NCBI GenBank assembly: GCA_013151735.1
Contig: JAADHR010000165.1
Span: forward strand, 1-40,291
Direction of reading: 5' to 3'
DNA from: Calditrichota bacterium
GTDB lineage: Bacteria; Zhuqueibacterota; JdFR-76; BMS3Abin05
Length of the DNA stretch: 40,291 bases
Part shown: positions 28,108 to 36,972 of the stretch, piece by piece
How the letters are laid out: each line of letters opens with the position of its first letter
How positions within the stretch are numbered: the first letter of the stretch is position 1
Notes under the pieces: generated by a model
What the model was told of the DNA's origin: nothing
The model's database searches: none
The model's input: the letters and a program-made list of their open reading frames with translations, nothing else
Position numbers and translations under genes: made by a program

Positions 28108-29145
28108 ATGAACCATCAACACGGAAAAGAGGTCCGGGTATTTTGGGCATTGCTGAGTATATCGCTTTTGGTGTCTATTGTTTTTGCTGCGAGCAGACAG
28201 GTCTGTTCAGGCGGCTGGCTTGCCTCCCTCGGCATCTATATTCTGCTTTTGGCTGCGCTTTTCGGGCACTCGGTTACCCGGTGGGTGGAGACCTGGCAGG
28301 CCCGTTTTCAGGGGAAGGCCGCCCGGGGGGCACTTCCCGTTTTGGGACTTTATGTGATTTATGCGATTTATGCCGCTCTGGCCGGACAATTAACAGGCGC
28401 CGCGGCCCTGAAAGGATTTCTCTATCTGGCGCTACCCTACGGCGTTCTGCTTCTGGATCGTTCGGATGGGCAGCGGTTGAATCTTTGGAACGCCCTGGTC
28501 ATTCTGTTGATCTGGCTTCCAATTGAGTTCAGTTTGATTCCACAGATATCTGTGCCCATTGTTGCCGGAGTGGATTATTTTAAACTGGCTGCCATTGTGG
28601 AGGGCCTTTACCTTTTTATTGTATTTAAACCGGTGGAAGGATTTGGGTTTAATTTTCTCTGGACAAAAGAAGATTTGAAAAAGGTAGCCACGTATTTTGC
28701 CCTATTTCTTGTGTTTTTTGCCATTCCCATTGGAATGCCCTTTCATTTTATTCGCCAGACGCCTCATTTGAAACCCTGGTACGAGTGGATTGTTCAATAC
28801 ATGGCCATTTTCCTGTTTACGGGCATTCCGGAAGAAATCCTTTTTCGGGGAATGATTCACAACTTTTTGCAAAAAACGATTCGCGGCAAAAACGGACTCT
28901 GGATTGCCCTGGCCATTTCCTCGATTATTTTTGGTCTGGCGCACGGAAACAATCACAATGCCCCGTTTGTTGATATCCATTTGGGATTTCTGGGCGTGTG
29001 GCATTTGCCTTGGGTGTATGTGATCCTGGCGTCAATAGCCGGCTGGTATTACGGCCTGACCTACATTCGAACGGGAAAAGTAACGGCCGGCGCCTTGGTT
29101 CATGCCTTTGTGGACACCTGGTGGTCCATATTTTTTGGGGGATAA
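28108..29145 (+). CDS. CPBP family intramembrane metalloprotease (CAAX protease/Abi type)
   Basis: A 345-aa inner-membrane protein with about eight hydrophobic segments. The three signature motifs of the family are intact: EEILFR (E242, E243, R247), FGLAH with H279, and HAFVD with H332 and D336; these bind the metal and form the active site in this family. Members process prenylated or other membrane proteins, or act in stress and self-immunity; no specific substrate can be inferred. Start ATG 28108 with GGGAAG upstream. It stands alone between gaps of 302 and 498 nt and has no obvious role in sugar use. Confidence 0.88.
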   Translation: MNHQHGKEVRVFWALLSISLLVSIVFAASRQVCSGGWLASLGIYILLLAALFGHSVTRWVETWQARFQGKAARGALPVLGLYVIYAIYAALAGQLTGAAALKGFLYLALPYGVLLLDRSDGQRLNLWNALVILLIWLPIEFSLIPQISVPIVAGVDYFKLAAIVEGLYLFIVFKPVEGFGFNFLWTKEDLKKVATYFALFLVFFAIPIGMPFHFIRQTPHLKPWYEWIVQYMAIFLFTGIPEEILFRGMIHNFLQKTIRGKNGLWIALAISSIIFGLAHGNNHNAPFVDIHLGFLGVWHLPWVYVILASIAGWYYGLTYIRTGKVTAGALVHAFVDTWWSIFFGG

Positions 29146-29434
29146 CCTCTTTGGTTTTATTGGGTTTTTGTGGGAAAATGTGACATCCTTGAAGATGATC
29201 AAACAATCATTCGGAATGTTCTGTCATTACGAATCGGCACGGGGCGGATGAAATCGGATATGCACCGGCTTATGCTCAATCTCGAAGCCCATCCCGGCGG
29301 AGGCTGCCTCGCAACGAGAGGAAAACATTCTAATCTTATCTGCAACATGTTTTTTGAATATATCACGACAACAATGCCTGCAAAAATTTCATTGGAGCCA
29401 TATTTTCTTCCGGGGATGAACGGTATTTTTTTTC

Positions 29435-29463
29435 TTGAAATTATGCAAATGTTTGCTTAATTT
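29435..29463 (+). promoter_or_regulatory. Candidate promoter with internal palindrome
   Basis: TTGAAA (29435-29440) and TAATTT (29458-29463) lie 17 bp apart. The spacer contains GCAAA-TG-TTTGC (29445-29456), a near-perfect palindrome that could be a repressor site. It would give a leader of about 175 nt before the aldolase gene. Confidence 0.4.
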
Positions 29464-29542
29464 ATAGAGCAGCTTTTTTATCCAAATTTTTGGTGTGTAA
29501 AATGCGTTCGTACTAAAGCCGCAGGTAAGGAGGATGAACCCG

Positions 29543-29594
29543 TTTCACCGGAAGAAATGTCGCTTGCAAAAGTTCGGAAAAGTGGCCGGTGAAA
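29543..29594 (+). promoter_or_regulatory. Leader hairpin upstream of aldolase gene
   Basis: TTTCACCGG (29543-29551) and CCGGTGAAA (29586-29594) form a perfect 9-bp stem around a 34-nt interior that begins about 50 nt before the start codon. No known riboswitch class was recognised; it may be a cis-regulatory RNA element or an mRNA stabiliser. Confidence 0.4.
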
Positions 29595-29643
29595 GTTTTA
29601 AGCAGACTCAACTCTAACATCTTACTAATCAAGAGGATCAGAC

Positions 29644-30552
29644 ATGATTGATTCGGAACGTGTGCGAGGCGTGGTTGTACCCTTGGTTACGCCCATTACT
29701 GAAGATGAAAAGGTCGATGAAGATGCGTTGCTCAAACTTATGAATCACGTGCAGGAAGCCGGAGTTCATGGTATTTTTGTAAACAGCACCACAGGCGAGG
29801 GGATCGCTCTGGAGAATTCCGAGCGCAACCGGGCTCTGGACATTGTGGCAAAAATCAGAAAGAAGGAATTATTGATCTTTTCAGGCATTAGTGATACGTC
29901 AACGCGGCGGACCCTGCAAAATCTGGCGCAGGTCGAAGAAAAGGGCGCGGATGTTGCCGTGCTGCATCCCCCGTTTTATTACCCGGCCAATAATCAGGAG
30001 GAACTGTATCGCTATTACAAAACGGTGGCAAAAAGTGCCCAAATTCCCTTGATGATTTACAATATTCCCTCCATGACCAAGTCAAATGTGCATATTGAAA
30101 CAGTTTCCAGACTCATGGAAATCGACAATATTATTGGAATTAAAGACAGCTCTGTGGATTATTTGTTTCTGTTGAAACTGGTTCGGTTAAAGGAAAAGCG
30201 GCCCGACTTTAAAATATTTATCGGGAAGTCCCATTTCTGGACAGCCGGCATTTTATCCGGGGCCGACGGAGCCCTGGACGGAATTTCCAATCTCATCCCG
30301 GGTCTGTGTGTAAAACTCTACGATACCATTCAATTTGGGAATCCGAAAGAAGCCTTTGCACTTCAGCGAAAAATTGACGACATCTGGGAAATCTACAATT
30401 GTGGTTCATTCCTGAGCGGAATCAAAACGGCACTAAAATATATGGGAATCGGGAACGGCCGGGTGACTGAGCCCATTCAGGAAATCTCTGATGAGGAAAA
30501 GAAAAAGATCTACACCATCTTGATAGAGAATGGCGTAATAACGGCTCATTGA
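29644..30552 (+). CDS. DapA/NanA family (class I aldolase, Schiff-base) protein
   Basis: A 302-aa cytoplasmic enzyme of the dihydrodipicolinate synthase/N-acetylneuraminate lyase family, full length. The Schiff-base lysine is K167 in GIKDSS, the partner tyrosine Y139 in YNIPS, and the pyruvate-carboxylate-binding loop is STTGEG (about 48-53, replacing the more usual GTTGE). The family condenses or cleaves pyruvate with aldehydes: DapA, sialate lyase, and 2-keto-3-deoxy-sugar-acid aldolases. With xylA and xylB next to it and no lysine genes in sight, a sugar-acid aldolase is more likely than lysine synthesis (inference). Gap of 131 nt to xylA; AGAGGA precedes the ATG. Confidence 0.88.
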   Translation: MIDSERVRGVVVPLVTPITEDEKVDEDALLKLMNHVQEAGVHGIFVNSTTGEGIALENSERNRALDIVAKIRKKELLIFSGISDTSTRRTLQNLAQVEEKGADVAVLHPPFYYPANNQEELYRYYKTVAKSAQIPLMIYNIPSMTKSNVHIETVSRLMEIDNIIGIKDSSVDYLFLLKLVRLKEKRPDFKIFIGKSHFWTAGILSGADGALDGISNLIPGLCVKLYDTIQFGNPKEAFALQRKIDDIWEIYNCGSFLSGIKTALKYMGIGNGRVTEPIQEISDEEKKKIYTILIENGVITAH

Positions 30553-30683
30553 CAGCGAGCCAAACCAATTCCGAACCGCATATTTGATTCGTAACCTCGA
30601 AAAAGGGCTTGTATTTTCTCCAAATTTTTTCGACATTATTTTAACTGCATTCCATTTTTCTGAGTCATAAGGAGAACCATCCC

Positions 30684-32018
30684 ATGTCCATTTCTGTAAC
30701 CATTGGTCAAAAAGAATATTTTAAGGGGATTGGGAAAATCCCTTTCGAGGGGCCGGATTCGCAGAATCCTCTGGCATTCAAATACTACGATGAAAATCGT
30801 GTGATTGCCGGGAAGCCGATGAAGGAGCATTTCCGGTTTGCCGTGGCATATTGGCATTCCTTCTGCAACACGGGCGCCGATCCCTTCGGCGCCGGAACCA
30901 AAGAGTACCCCTGGTTGGAAAATTCCGATCCGATGCAGGCGGCTCGGGAGAAACTGGATGCCGCCTTTGAATTTATTTCCAAATTGGGGATTCCCTTCTA
31001 TTGTTTTCACGATCGGGACCTGGCTCCCGAAGCGGAGAATGTTTCCGGTTCTGAAAAAAATTTGAAGGAAATGGTAAAACGAGCCAAAGAAAAGCAGGAC
31101 GCCTCCGGGATCCGGTTGCTCTGGGGAACGGCCAACCTGTTTTCGCATCCCCGCTACATGAACGGGGCTGCAACGAATCCCGATTTTCGGGTGGTGACCC
31201 ACGCGGCGGCTCAGGTGAAAGCCGCCCTTGAAGCGACCGTTGAGCTGGGAGGCGCCAATTACGTGTTTTGGGGCGGCCGCGAAGGATATTACTCCCTTCT
31301 TAATACCGACATGAAGCGCGAGCAGGAACATCTGGCCCTGTTTTTAAGCAAAGCCCGGGATTATGCCCGGGAAATCGGTTTCACAGGGACCTTTTTGATT
31401 GAGCCCAAACCTATGGAACCCACCAAACACCAGTATGATTTTGACGTATCCACCGTGATTGCGTTTTTAACCCGCTACGGTCTGGATGGGGATTTCAAAA
31501 TCAATATTGAGAACAATCACGCAACCCTGGCGGGACATACCTTTGCTCATGAAATCCAAACGGCGGCAAATGCCGGATTGCTGGGTAGCCTGGATGTCAA
31601 TCAGGGCGATCCCCACAACGGCTGGGATACGGATGAATTCCTGCACAATCTTTATGATGCTGTAGAAATCATGCTCATTCTGCTGCAGCACGGGGGACTC
31701 GGAACCGGGGGTATGAATTTCGACGCCAAAACCCGGCGCAACTCCACTGACTTAAAAGACCTGTTTATCGGTCATATTCATTCCATGGATACTCTCGCAC
31801 GGGGGCTGATTGCAGCCGAAAAAATTCTGAAGGAGTCATCCTTTCTGAAAGCAAAAAAAGAGCGTTACGCCAGTTTCGATTCGGGCAAGGGCCGGGCATT
31901 TGAAGAGGGAGCGCTTGGTTTGAAACAATTGGCCCAACTGGCCGAAGAATTTGGCGAGCCGGAGCTCATCAGCGGGAAACAGGAATGGTACGAGAGCCTG
32001 ATCAACCAATTTATTTAG
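30684..32018 (+). CDS. xylA: Xylose isomerase
   Basis: Converts D-xylose to D-xylulose in the cytoplasm, the first step of the isomerase pathway. 444 aa, the longer class II type. Catalytic His109 and Asp112 lie in FHDRD. The metal ligands are all present: E240 (LIEPKP), E276 and H279 (NIENNH), D304 (LDVNQGD), D315 and D317 (WDTDEF), and D347 (MNFDAK). The residues align at a constant offset of about +8 from E. coli XylA numbering. AAGGAG sits just before the ATG. It is followed, after a 372-nt repeat-bearing gap, by the xylulokinase gene. Confidence 0.97.
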   Translation: MSISVTIGQKEYFKGIGKIPFEGPDSQNPLAFKYYDENRVIAGKPMKEHFRFAVAYWHSFCNTGADPFGAGTKEYPWLENSDPMQAAREKLDAAFEFISKLGIPFYCFHDRDLAPEAENVSGSEKNLKEMVKRAKEKQDASGIRLLWGTANLFSHPRYMNGAATNPDFRVVTHAAAQVKAALEATVELGGANYVFWGGREGYYSLLNTDMKREQEHLALFLSKARDYAREIGFTGTFLIEPKPMEPTKHQYDFDVSTVIAFLTRYGLDGDFKINIENNHATLAGHTFAHEIQTAANAGLLGSLDVNQGDPHNGWDTDEFLHNLYDAVEIMLILLQHGGLGTGGMNFDAKTRRNSTDLKDLFIGHIHSMDTLARGLIAAEKILKESSFLKAKKERYASFDSGKGRAFEEGALGLKQLAQLAEEFGEPELISGKQEWYESLINQFI

Positions 32019-32057
32019 CAGGCAAAAGAAATCAGCTGCGAATGCGCGAATGATTTG

Positions 32058-32089
32058 TTGCAGGGGCGATTTATGAATCGCCCCTACAA
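32058..32089 (+). repeat. Extragenic palindromic repeat (GGGGCGATT hairpin)
   Basis: GGGGCGATT (32063-32071) and AATCGCCCC (32076-32084) with loop TATG; the pairing extends outward to TTG/CAA with a single mismatch. Similar GGGGCGATT...AATCGCCCC elements occur between genes in many bacteria. It may also work as a 3' hairpin for xylA. Confidence 0.6.
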
Positions 32090-32157
32090 ATCGGCCATTT
32101 TAAAAACAGCGAAACTGTTTAATATTTGTAGCAATCCAGAAAAAGACCCTCCCCTAA

Positions 32158-32181
32158 CCCCTCCCTGAAATCAGAGAGGGG
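32158..32181 (+). repeat. Extragenic palindromic repeat (CCCCTC hairpin)
   Basis: CCCCTC-C-CTGA and TCAG-A-GAGGGG pair as two 11-nt arms with one mismatch around AA. Upstream CCCTCCCCTAA bases link it to the CCCTAACCCTCCCC element at the right edge, suggesting one repeat family. Confidence 0.5.
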
Positions 32182-32390
32182 AACGAAAGGCGTGGGTAAT
32201 TAATTTCTACAAAGGTTCAATGCCTTCGGCGTTTTTTAGGGGCTATTCTGTTTGGGTTATTGAGAATTGGTATTTGGGATTTATTTGATTATTGGGATTT
32301 GTCATTTGGAATTTCCCCTTTGCGGCTTTGCGTTTTTGCGGTATTTTTTAAAGCCCCGAATACGCGAATGATAAAATAAGAGGATTTTAC

Positions 32391-33971
32391 ATGTCCGTTT
32401 TATTTGCCGGTTTGGATGTGTCGACCCAAAGCTGCAAATTGGTTGTCATCGATTGGGACTTGCAGCGGGTCGTTTACACGGATTCCGTTCAGTATGATGT
32501 TGATTTGCCGCAGTACGGCACAAAAATGGGTGTCATCCCCGGTCTGGGCGAAGGCGTGTCCGAATCGGATCCCCAAATGTGGCTGGATGCCGTCCAAATG
32601 GCGTTTACGCGATTGCGGAATGCGGGTTTGCCCGTAGAAGCGATCCGGTCGATTTCTGTCTCGGGGCAGCAGCACGGATTGGTTTCTCTGGATGCACAGG
32701 GGAATTTAACCCGCTCCCGAAGCAAACTCTGGAATGATTTTTCCACACAAGAGGAATGTGATATTTTAACCCGGCGGGTGGGCGGCAAAGAGGCCATGAT
32801 TCGGGAAATTGGAAACACCCAGCGGACCGGGTACACGGCGGCGAAAATCTTCCACATGTTCCGCCACGAACGCGAGGCCTACGATCGAACCGCCACCTTT
32901 TTTCTGGTGCACAACTTCATCAATTGGTACCTGACCGGCGGAGGTCACAATGGTGTGCGGGTGATGGAACCCGGTGATACCTCCGGAACGGCTCTCTGGA
33001 ACCCGGTTACAGGGCAGTGGTCCCAAAAAGTGATTGAGGCCATCGATCCCGGCCTGCAGGATAAATTACCGCCCGTTTTACCATCAGACAAGAGCATCGG
33101 GAATATTTCGCAGGATTTGGTTCACACATTCGGATTTTCTGCCGATTGCCGGATCGATGCCGGCAGCGGCGACAATATGTACGGGGCGGTCGGCACGGGG
33201 AATGTGCGCCCGGGCATTGTTACCGTGAGTCTTGGAACCAGCGGAACAGCCTACACCGTTTTGACCGAACCGTATGTGGACCCGGAGGGGGAAATCGCCG
33301 CCTTTTGCGACAGCACGGGTCAGCATTTGCCGCTTTTATGTGTGTCGAATATGGCCAACGGCTACGTCGATTTTTTAAAGGAATTCAATCTGTCCCACGA
33401 CGAATTTACGAGACTCATTCGCAAAACGGCTTCGGGGAACGGGGGACGGCTGCTTATCCCCTGGTTTGAGGGCGAACGAACACCCGACGTTCCAAAAGCT
33501 GCTCCCGTTCATCTGGGGTTTCGGACGGGAGATTTTACAAAAGAGATTCTGGCCCGGGCCATTCTGGAAGGGCATATTTTAAATCTTTATTACGGATTTC
33601 AACGCATGCCGGTCAAACCGAAGGAAATCCGCTTGACGGGCGGACTCTCGAAATCAGAGGCGTGGCAGCAGGGCATCGCCGATGTTTTTGAGGCGGAAAC
33701 CGTACCGGTGGAGGGAGAAGGCGCCGCTCTTGGCGCGGCCCTTCACGCCGCCTGGGTGTGGCAGAAGGAAAACGGCCGGGCTATCCCTCTCGAAACGTTG
33801 GTTCAGCCGTTTGTAAAACGGAATGAAGAACAGCGAAAGAAGCCGATCGCCAAGAATGTTCAGGTGTATCAAAAACAAAAGGAGCTTTACACGGCACTTG
33901 TCAATCGAATCCTCGGCCGAGCCGCGGGAAATCCTTTTGATTTACGGGCGGGAATGCCTGTCGGGAATTGA
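32391..33971 (+). CDS. xylB: Xylulokinase (FGGY family)
   Basis: Phosphorylates D-xylulose to xylulose 5-phosphate using ATP, feeding the pentose phosphate pathway. 526 aa, typical for FGGY kinases. The N-terminal phosphate motif is GLDVSTQSCK (about 7-16), the substrate loop SGQQHG (about 90-95) matches xylulokinases, the catalytic base is D261 in GSGDNMYG, and the adenosine-site motifs SLGTSGT (about 282-288) and GGLSKSEAW (about 420-428) are present. A small insert after residue 40 (YGTKMGVIPG) is also seen in some relatives. It pairs functionally with xylA upstream. The stop lies 9 nt before a pair of extragenic direct repeats. Confidence 0.94.
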   Translation: MSVLFAGLDVSTQSCKLVVIDWDLQRVVYTDSVQYDVDLPQYGTKMGVIPGLGEGVSESDPQMWLDAVQMAFTRLRNAGLPVEAIRSISVSGQQHGLVSLDAQGNLTRSRSKLWNDFSTQEECDILTRRVGGKEAMIREIGNTQRTGYTAAKIFHMFRHEREAYDRTATFFLVHNFINWYLTGGGHNGVRVMEPGDTSGTALWNPVTGQWSQKVIEAIDPGLQDKLPPVLPSDKSIGNISQDLVHTFGFSADCRIDAGSGDNMYGAVGTGNVRPGIVTVSLGTSGTAYTVLTEPYVDPEGEIAAFCDSTGQHLPLLCVSNMANGYVDFLKEFNLSHDEFTRLIRKTASGNGGRLLIPWFEGERTPDVPKAAPVHLGFRTGDFTKEILARAILEGHILNLYYGFQRMPVKPKEIRLTGGLSKSEAWQQGIADVFEAETVPVEGEGAALGAALHAAWVWQKENGRAIPLETLVQPFVKRNEEQRKKPIAKNVQVYQKQKELYTALVNRILGRAAGNPFDLRAGMPVGN

Positions 33972-33980
33972 CGGAATCAC

Positions 33981-34044
33981 CGCACCCGTAAAGGGTGCGG
34001 CTACAGATTGCAGAGGTAACCGCAGGCTTTATGCCTGCGTTCTT
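33981..34044 (+). repeat. 64-bp direct repeat, copy 1
   Basis: Contains two hairpins: CGCACCC-GTAAA-GGGTGCG (33981-33999) and CGCAGGC-TTTAT-GCCTGCG (34021-34039). Copy 2 begins exactly 160 bp later and differs at three positions. No open frame depends on it. Confidence 0.85.
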
Positions 34045-34140
34045 GCGAAATCGGAGAAACTGCTTCATCAACCTTTGGTGGATTTGCAATGACACCGTTA
34101 CTTGAAGAAGTCTGGGTATGTGTACGAAGATTCACGGGGG

Positions 34141-34204
34141 CGCACCCGTAAAGGGTGCGGCTACAGATTACAGGAGTAACCGCAGGCTTTATGCCTGCGT
34201 TCTT
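34141..34204 (+). repeat. 64-bp direct repeat, copy 2
   Basis: Same two-hairpin structure as copy 1 (34141-34159 and 34181-34199), 61 of 64 bases identical. It ends 37 nt before the VOC gene, whose ribosome-binding site is not within it. Confidence 0.85.
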
Positions 34205-34241
34205 CTCACTATACGTTTATGCTACGGAGGTCTCACACCCC

Positions 34242-34646
34242 ATGAATTTGAAAGCGGATCATTTTGCATTTGAGGTTTCCGATCTGGATGCCTCAATTGA
34301 CTTTTATTCCCGAATTCTCGGATTAAAGGTATTGTCGAAAATGGTGGATTCAGACCATCACGAGGCCTTTGCGTTCCTGGAATTGGAAGGCGCAAATCTG
34401 GAACTCCTGCAGCGTCTGGATGAAAACAATTTGCCGCTGCCTTTTCAAAGGCCACCCATTCAACCCCCGTTTTGTCCGCATCTGGCCATTCGATCAGAGA
34501 ATCTGGAGGGCCTGCTCGCGGAATTGCAGAAAAAGGGTGTGCCCGTGGTAAAAGATCTTCAGGAAATTCCGGGTCAGGTGAAGTGGTTTTATGTGTCGGA
34601 TCCGGATCACAATGTAATTGAATATGTTCAGTGGCTGAAGAAATAA
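34242..34646 (+). CDS. VOC (glyoxalase/bleomycin-resistance) superfamily protein
   Basis: A 134-aa cytoplasmic protein with two beta-alpha-beta-beta-beta modules. Typical landmarks: ADHFAFEVSDLDASIDFY (about 4-21, the first metal-ligand position is H6), an LELLQ strand with a glutamate near the middle, CPHLAIRSENLE (about 82-93) with a second histidine, and DPDHNVIEYVQ at the end with E127. This metal-site pattern fits metal-dependent members such as lactoylglutathione lyase or isomerases; substrate unknown. The ATG at 34242 has GGAGG 11 nt upstream; an earlier in-frame ATG at 34155 lies inside the direct repeat and is rejected. Confidence 0.85.
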   Translation: MNLKADHFAFEVSDLDASIDFYSRILGLKVLSKMVDSDHHEAFAFLELEGANLELLQRLDENNLPLPFQRPPIQPPFCPHLAIRSENLEGLLAELQKKGVPVVKDLQEIPGQVKWFYVSDPDHNVIEYVQWLKK

Positions 34647-34812
34647 ACCTTTTTCACAGCAGCGCTAAATACGGTACCTCAACTTGAGGATTTGACAGTA
34701 TTTCGACAGGATTCACAAATTTACATTTTCATTTCCACCCCTGAAATCCAGGCTCGGGTTTTGAAGCAAATAACTCAGTCAAGTCCCATTTTCCAAAAAA
34801 AAGGAGAATTCC

Positions 34813-36822
34813 ATGACACCCCGTAAACTGACCATCATCGTGCTTTTTTTAATCGTAACGATTTTGTCCGGTTGCAGCGGTTTCAATCATCCGGCCAAAC
34901 AGGTGACGGTATCAGCCCTTTTTGGCTCGAATATGGTATTGCAGCGAGGGATGAAACTTCCGGTGTGGGGCACTGCCGAACCCGGGGGACAGGTGCGAGT
35001 GGAGCTGGGCAGTTTCCGGAAGCAGGGTACGGCAGGCAAAGATGGTAAATGGAAGGTGGTTTTTAATCCCCTTCCGGCTGGCGGACCGTACACGCTCAAA
35101 ATAATCGGCCGGGACACCACCTCATTTCGAAATGTTATGGTGGGTGAGGTGTGGCTCTGCTCGGGCCAGTCAAATATGGAAATGCCTCTCGGTGGTTGGG
35201 GGAAAATCAGGAATTACAAACAGGAAATCGCTGCGGCCGATTACCCGACCATCCGGTTGTTTCAGGTAGAAAAAACCATGAGCACCCGCCCGGATTCCGT
35301 CGTGCGCAGTGACGGTTGGAAGGTTTGCTCGCCGGAAACGGTTCCGGAGTTTTCTGCCGCTGCCTATTTTTTTGGCCGAAATCTTTCGGAAAAGCTGCAC
35401 GTCCCCATCGGATTAATTGAATCTGCCTGGGGTGGAACGGTTGTAGAAGCCTGGACAAGTGCCGCCTCTCTGGATACCTTTCCGGAGTTTACGAAAATAC
35501 TCCAGGAGATGAAAACCGGCCAATTTTCGAAGGATCGTATTTTTACGGTGTATCAGAAGAAACTGGCCGGCTGGAGAAAACAGGTCTTTGGAAAGATTGC
35601 CCGTTTGGGTGATTTTAAAGCTCATTGGGAATCGCCTCAACTGGATGATTCAGGCTGGAAAACCATGAGACTTCCCACCTTCTGGGAGAGGGCCGGCTTT
35701 AAAAATCTGGATGGCGTGGTCTGGTTTCGGAAAACCGTGACGCTCCCGGCCAGCTGGCAGGGTAAGGGCGCCACGCTTTCTCTTGGCCCGGTAAATGACG
35801 CGGACAACACGTATTTTAACGGGATGAAGGTTGGCGGTTTGAGCTACCACGAATGGCCCCGGCGCTACCCCATTCCCGATTCTCTTATTCACGCCGGGAA
35901 AAATGTTATCGCCGTTCAGGTGTTGGACATCGGAGGAAAAGGGGGACTGTACGGAAAACCCGAACAGCTCAAACTTATTTCGCAGACCGGAGCATCTGTT
36001 TCGCTGGCCGGGCCGTGGCGTTTTCACATCAGCCGGATTGCGTTGGATGCAAAAAAGTTGCCGCGCCAACCGAGTGTCCCCCGATTGTCAAACCAGCCGT
36101 CCGTGCTGTTTAATGCTATGATTGCTCCGTTGATCCCGTTTCCCATTCGCGGGGTAATCTGGTATCAGGGAGAATCCAATGCCGACCGCGCCTACCAGTA
36201 CCGGAAGCTCTTTAAGGCATTGATTCAGGATTGGCGGAATCACTGGGGGGAAGGAGACTTTCCGTTTTTGTTTGTTCAACTGGCTAATTACATGCCGAGA
36301 AAACCGGAGCCCTCGGAAGATGCCTGGGCGGAGTTGCGAGAGGCTCAAACGATGGCGCTGTCGCTTCCGAATACGGGAATGGCCGTCACCATTGACATCG
36401 GCAATGCGAAGGATATTCACCCGAAAAACAAACAGGAGGTTGGGCGGCGGCTGGCTCTGATTGCCCGCCATCTGGTGTACGGGGATTCCGTGGACTATTC
36501 CGGTCCGATGTACCAGTCGATGACCATTGAAGGAAACCGCATCCGGCTGAAATTTTCCCACGTAGACGGAGGGTTGATTACAAAAGGCGAAAATGCTCCG
36601 GTGGGATTTGCCATTGCCGGAGCCGATCACAAATTTTATTGGGCACGGGCCAAAATTGACGGGCCCACGGTCGTTGTTTGGAATCCGAATGTTCTCCATC
36701 CGGTGGCGGTTCGTTACGCCTGGGCCTCCAATCCGAAGTGCAATTTGTACAACCGGGCAGGTCTCCCGGCCTCTCCCTTCCGTACGGATAATTGGGACGG
36801 CATCACAAAGGGAAACAAGTAG
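34813..36822 (+). CDS. Sialate O-acetylesterase-like (SASA/DUF303) lipoprotein, likely glycan acetylesterase
   Basis: A 669-aa SGNH-type esterase. The N-terminus is a lipoprotein signal (LSGC, lipid on Cys at about residue 21), so the protein is anchored to a membrane facing the periplasm or surface. The nucleophile is S120 in GQSNM, and the other catalytic residues D534 and H536 lie in DIHP. Between the two catalytic blocks there is a jelly-roll/galactose-binding-like insert (about 275-400, with DDSGWKTMRLP and VVWFRKTV, also seen in GH2 enzymes). Family members remove acetyl groups from sialic acids or from xylan. No sialic acid genes are present beyond a generic aldolase, while xylA/xylB are nearby, so xylan or another acetylated plant glycan is the more likely target (inference). 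Confidence 0.88.
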   Translation: MTPRKLTIIVLFLIVTILSGCSGFNHPAKQVTVSALFGSNMVLQRGMKLPVWGTAEPGGQVRVELGSFRKQGTAGKDGKWKVVFNPLPAGGPYTLKIIGRDTTSFRNVMVGEVWLCSGQSNMEMPLGGWGKIRNYKQEIAAADYPTIRLFQVEKTMSTRPDSVVRSDGWKVCSPETVPEFSAAAYFFGRNLSEKLHVPIGLIESAWGGTVVEAWTSAASLDTFPEFTKILQEMKTGQFSKDRIFTVYQKKLAGWRKQVFGKIARLGDFKAHWESPQLDDSGWKTMRLPTFWERAGFKNLDGVVWFRKTVTLPASWQGKGATLSLGPVNDADNTYFNGMKVGGLSYHEWPRRYPIPDSLIHAGKNVIAVQVLDIGGKGGLYGKPEQLKLISQTGASVSLAGPWRFHISRIALDAKKLPRQPSVPRLSNQPSVLFNAMIAPLIPFPIRGVIWYQGESNADRAYQYRKLFKALIQDWRNHWGEGDFPFLFVQLANYMPRKPEPSEDAWAELREAQTMALSLPNTGMAVTIDIGNAKDIHPKNKQEVGRRLALIARHLVYGDSVDYSGPMYQSMTIEGNRIRLKFSHVDGGLITKGENAPVGFAIAGADHKFYWARAKIDGPTVVVWNPNVLHPVAVRYAWASNPKCNLYNRAGLPASPFRTDNWDGITKGNK

Positions 36823-36972
36823 AATAGGGTTCTTCATGGCGTTGATGTGTTTTGTGAATAACAAAAGCGCCATTAGTCGGATGAGCTCTTGTGAACCCCG
36901 CCAAATAGAATTACAGGCAGAAAATACGGGGCAGGTGTTCTTAACGATTCAGTGGAAAGAGGAACTACTGAA

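Larger units (their letters stand above)
29146..29643 (+). other. Intergenic region and leader of the aldolase gene
   Basis: 498 nt. A 96-codon open frame at 29170-29460 is not supported: no ribosome-binding site, no signal or membrane pattern, unusual composition. The second half contains a candidate promoter (29435-29463), a possible operator inside it and a structured leader hairpin (29543-29594). Confidence 0.5.
32019..32390 (+). other. Repeat-bearing intergenic region between xylA and xylB
   Basis: 372 nt with no gene. It contains two hairpin repeats (32058-32089 and 32158-32181) and then a low-complexity stretch (about 32245-32315) of variations on ATTTGGGATTT, followed by a CTTTGCGGC/TTTGCG run (about 32320-32342). 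Such patchwork is typical of extragenic repeats. No clear promoter for xylB was found. Confidence 0.6.

Noticed and set aside
29170..29460. A 96-codon frame between the protease and the aldolase
   Set aside because: No ribosome-binding site, no domain or signal, and its end overlaps the candidate promoter.
33823..34092. An 89-codon frame overlapping the end of xylB
   Set aside because: Out of frame with xylB for half its length and then runs through the first direct repeat; no features of a real gene.
33981..34204. Possible CRISPR array from the two 64-bp repeats
   Set aside because: Only two copies, repeat unit too long and internally double-hairpinned, and no cas genes in the window.
34155..34241. 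Upstream in-frame ATG extending the VOC protein by 29 residues
   Set aside because: It starts inside the second direct repeat; the ATG at 34242 has GGAGG and gives the normal VOC N-terminus.
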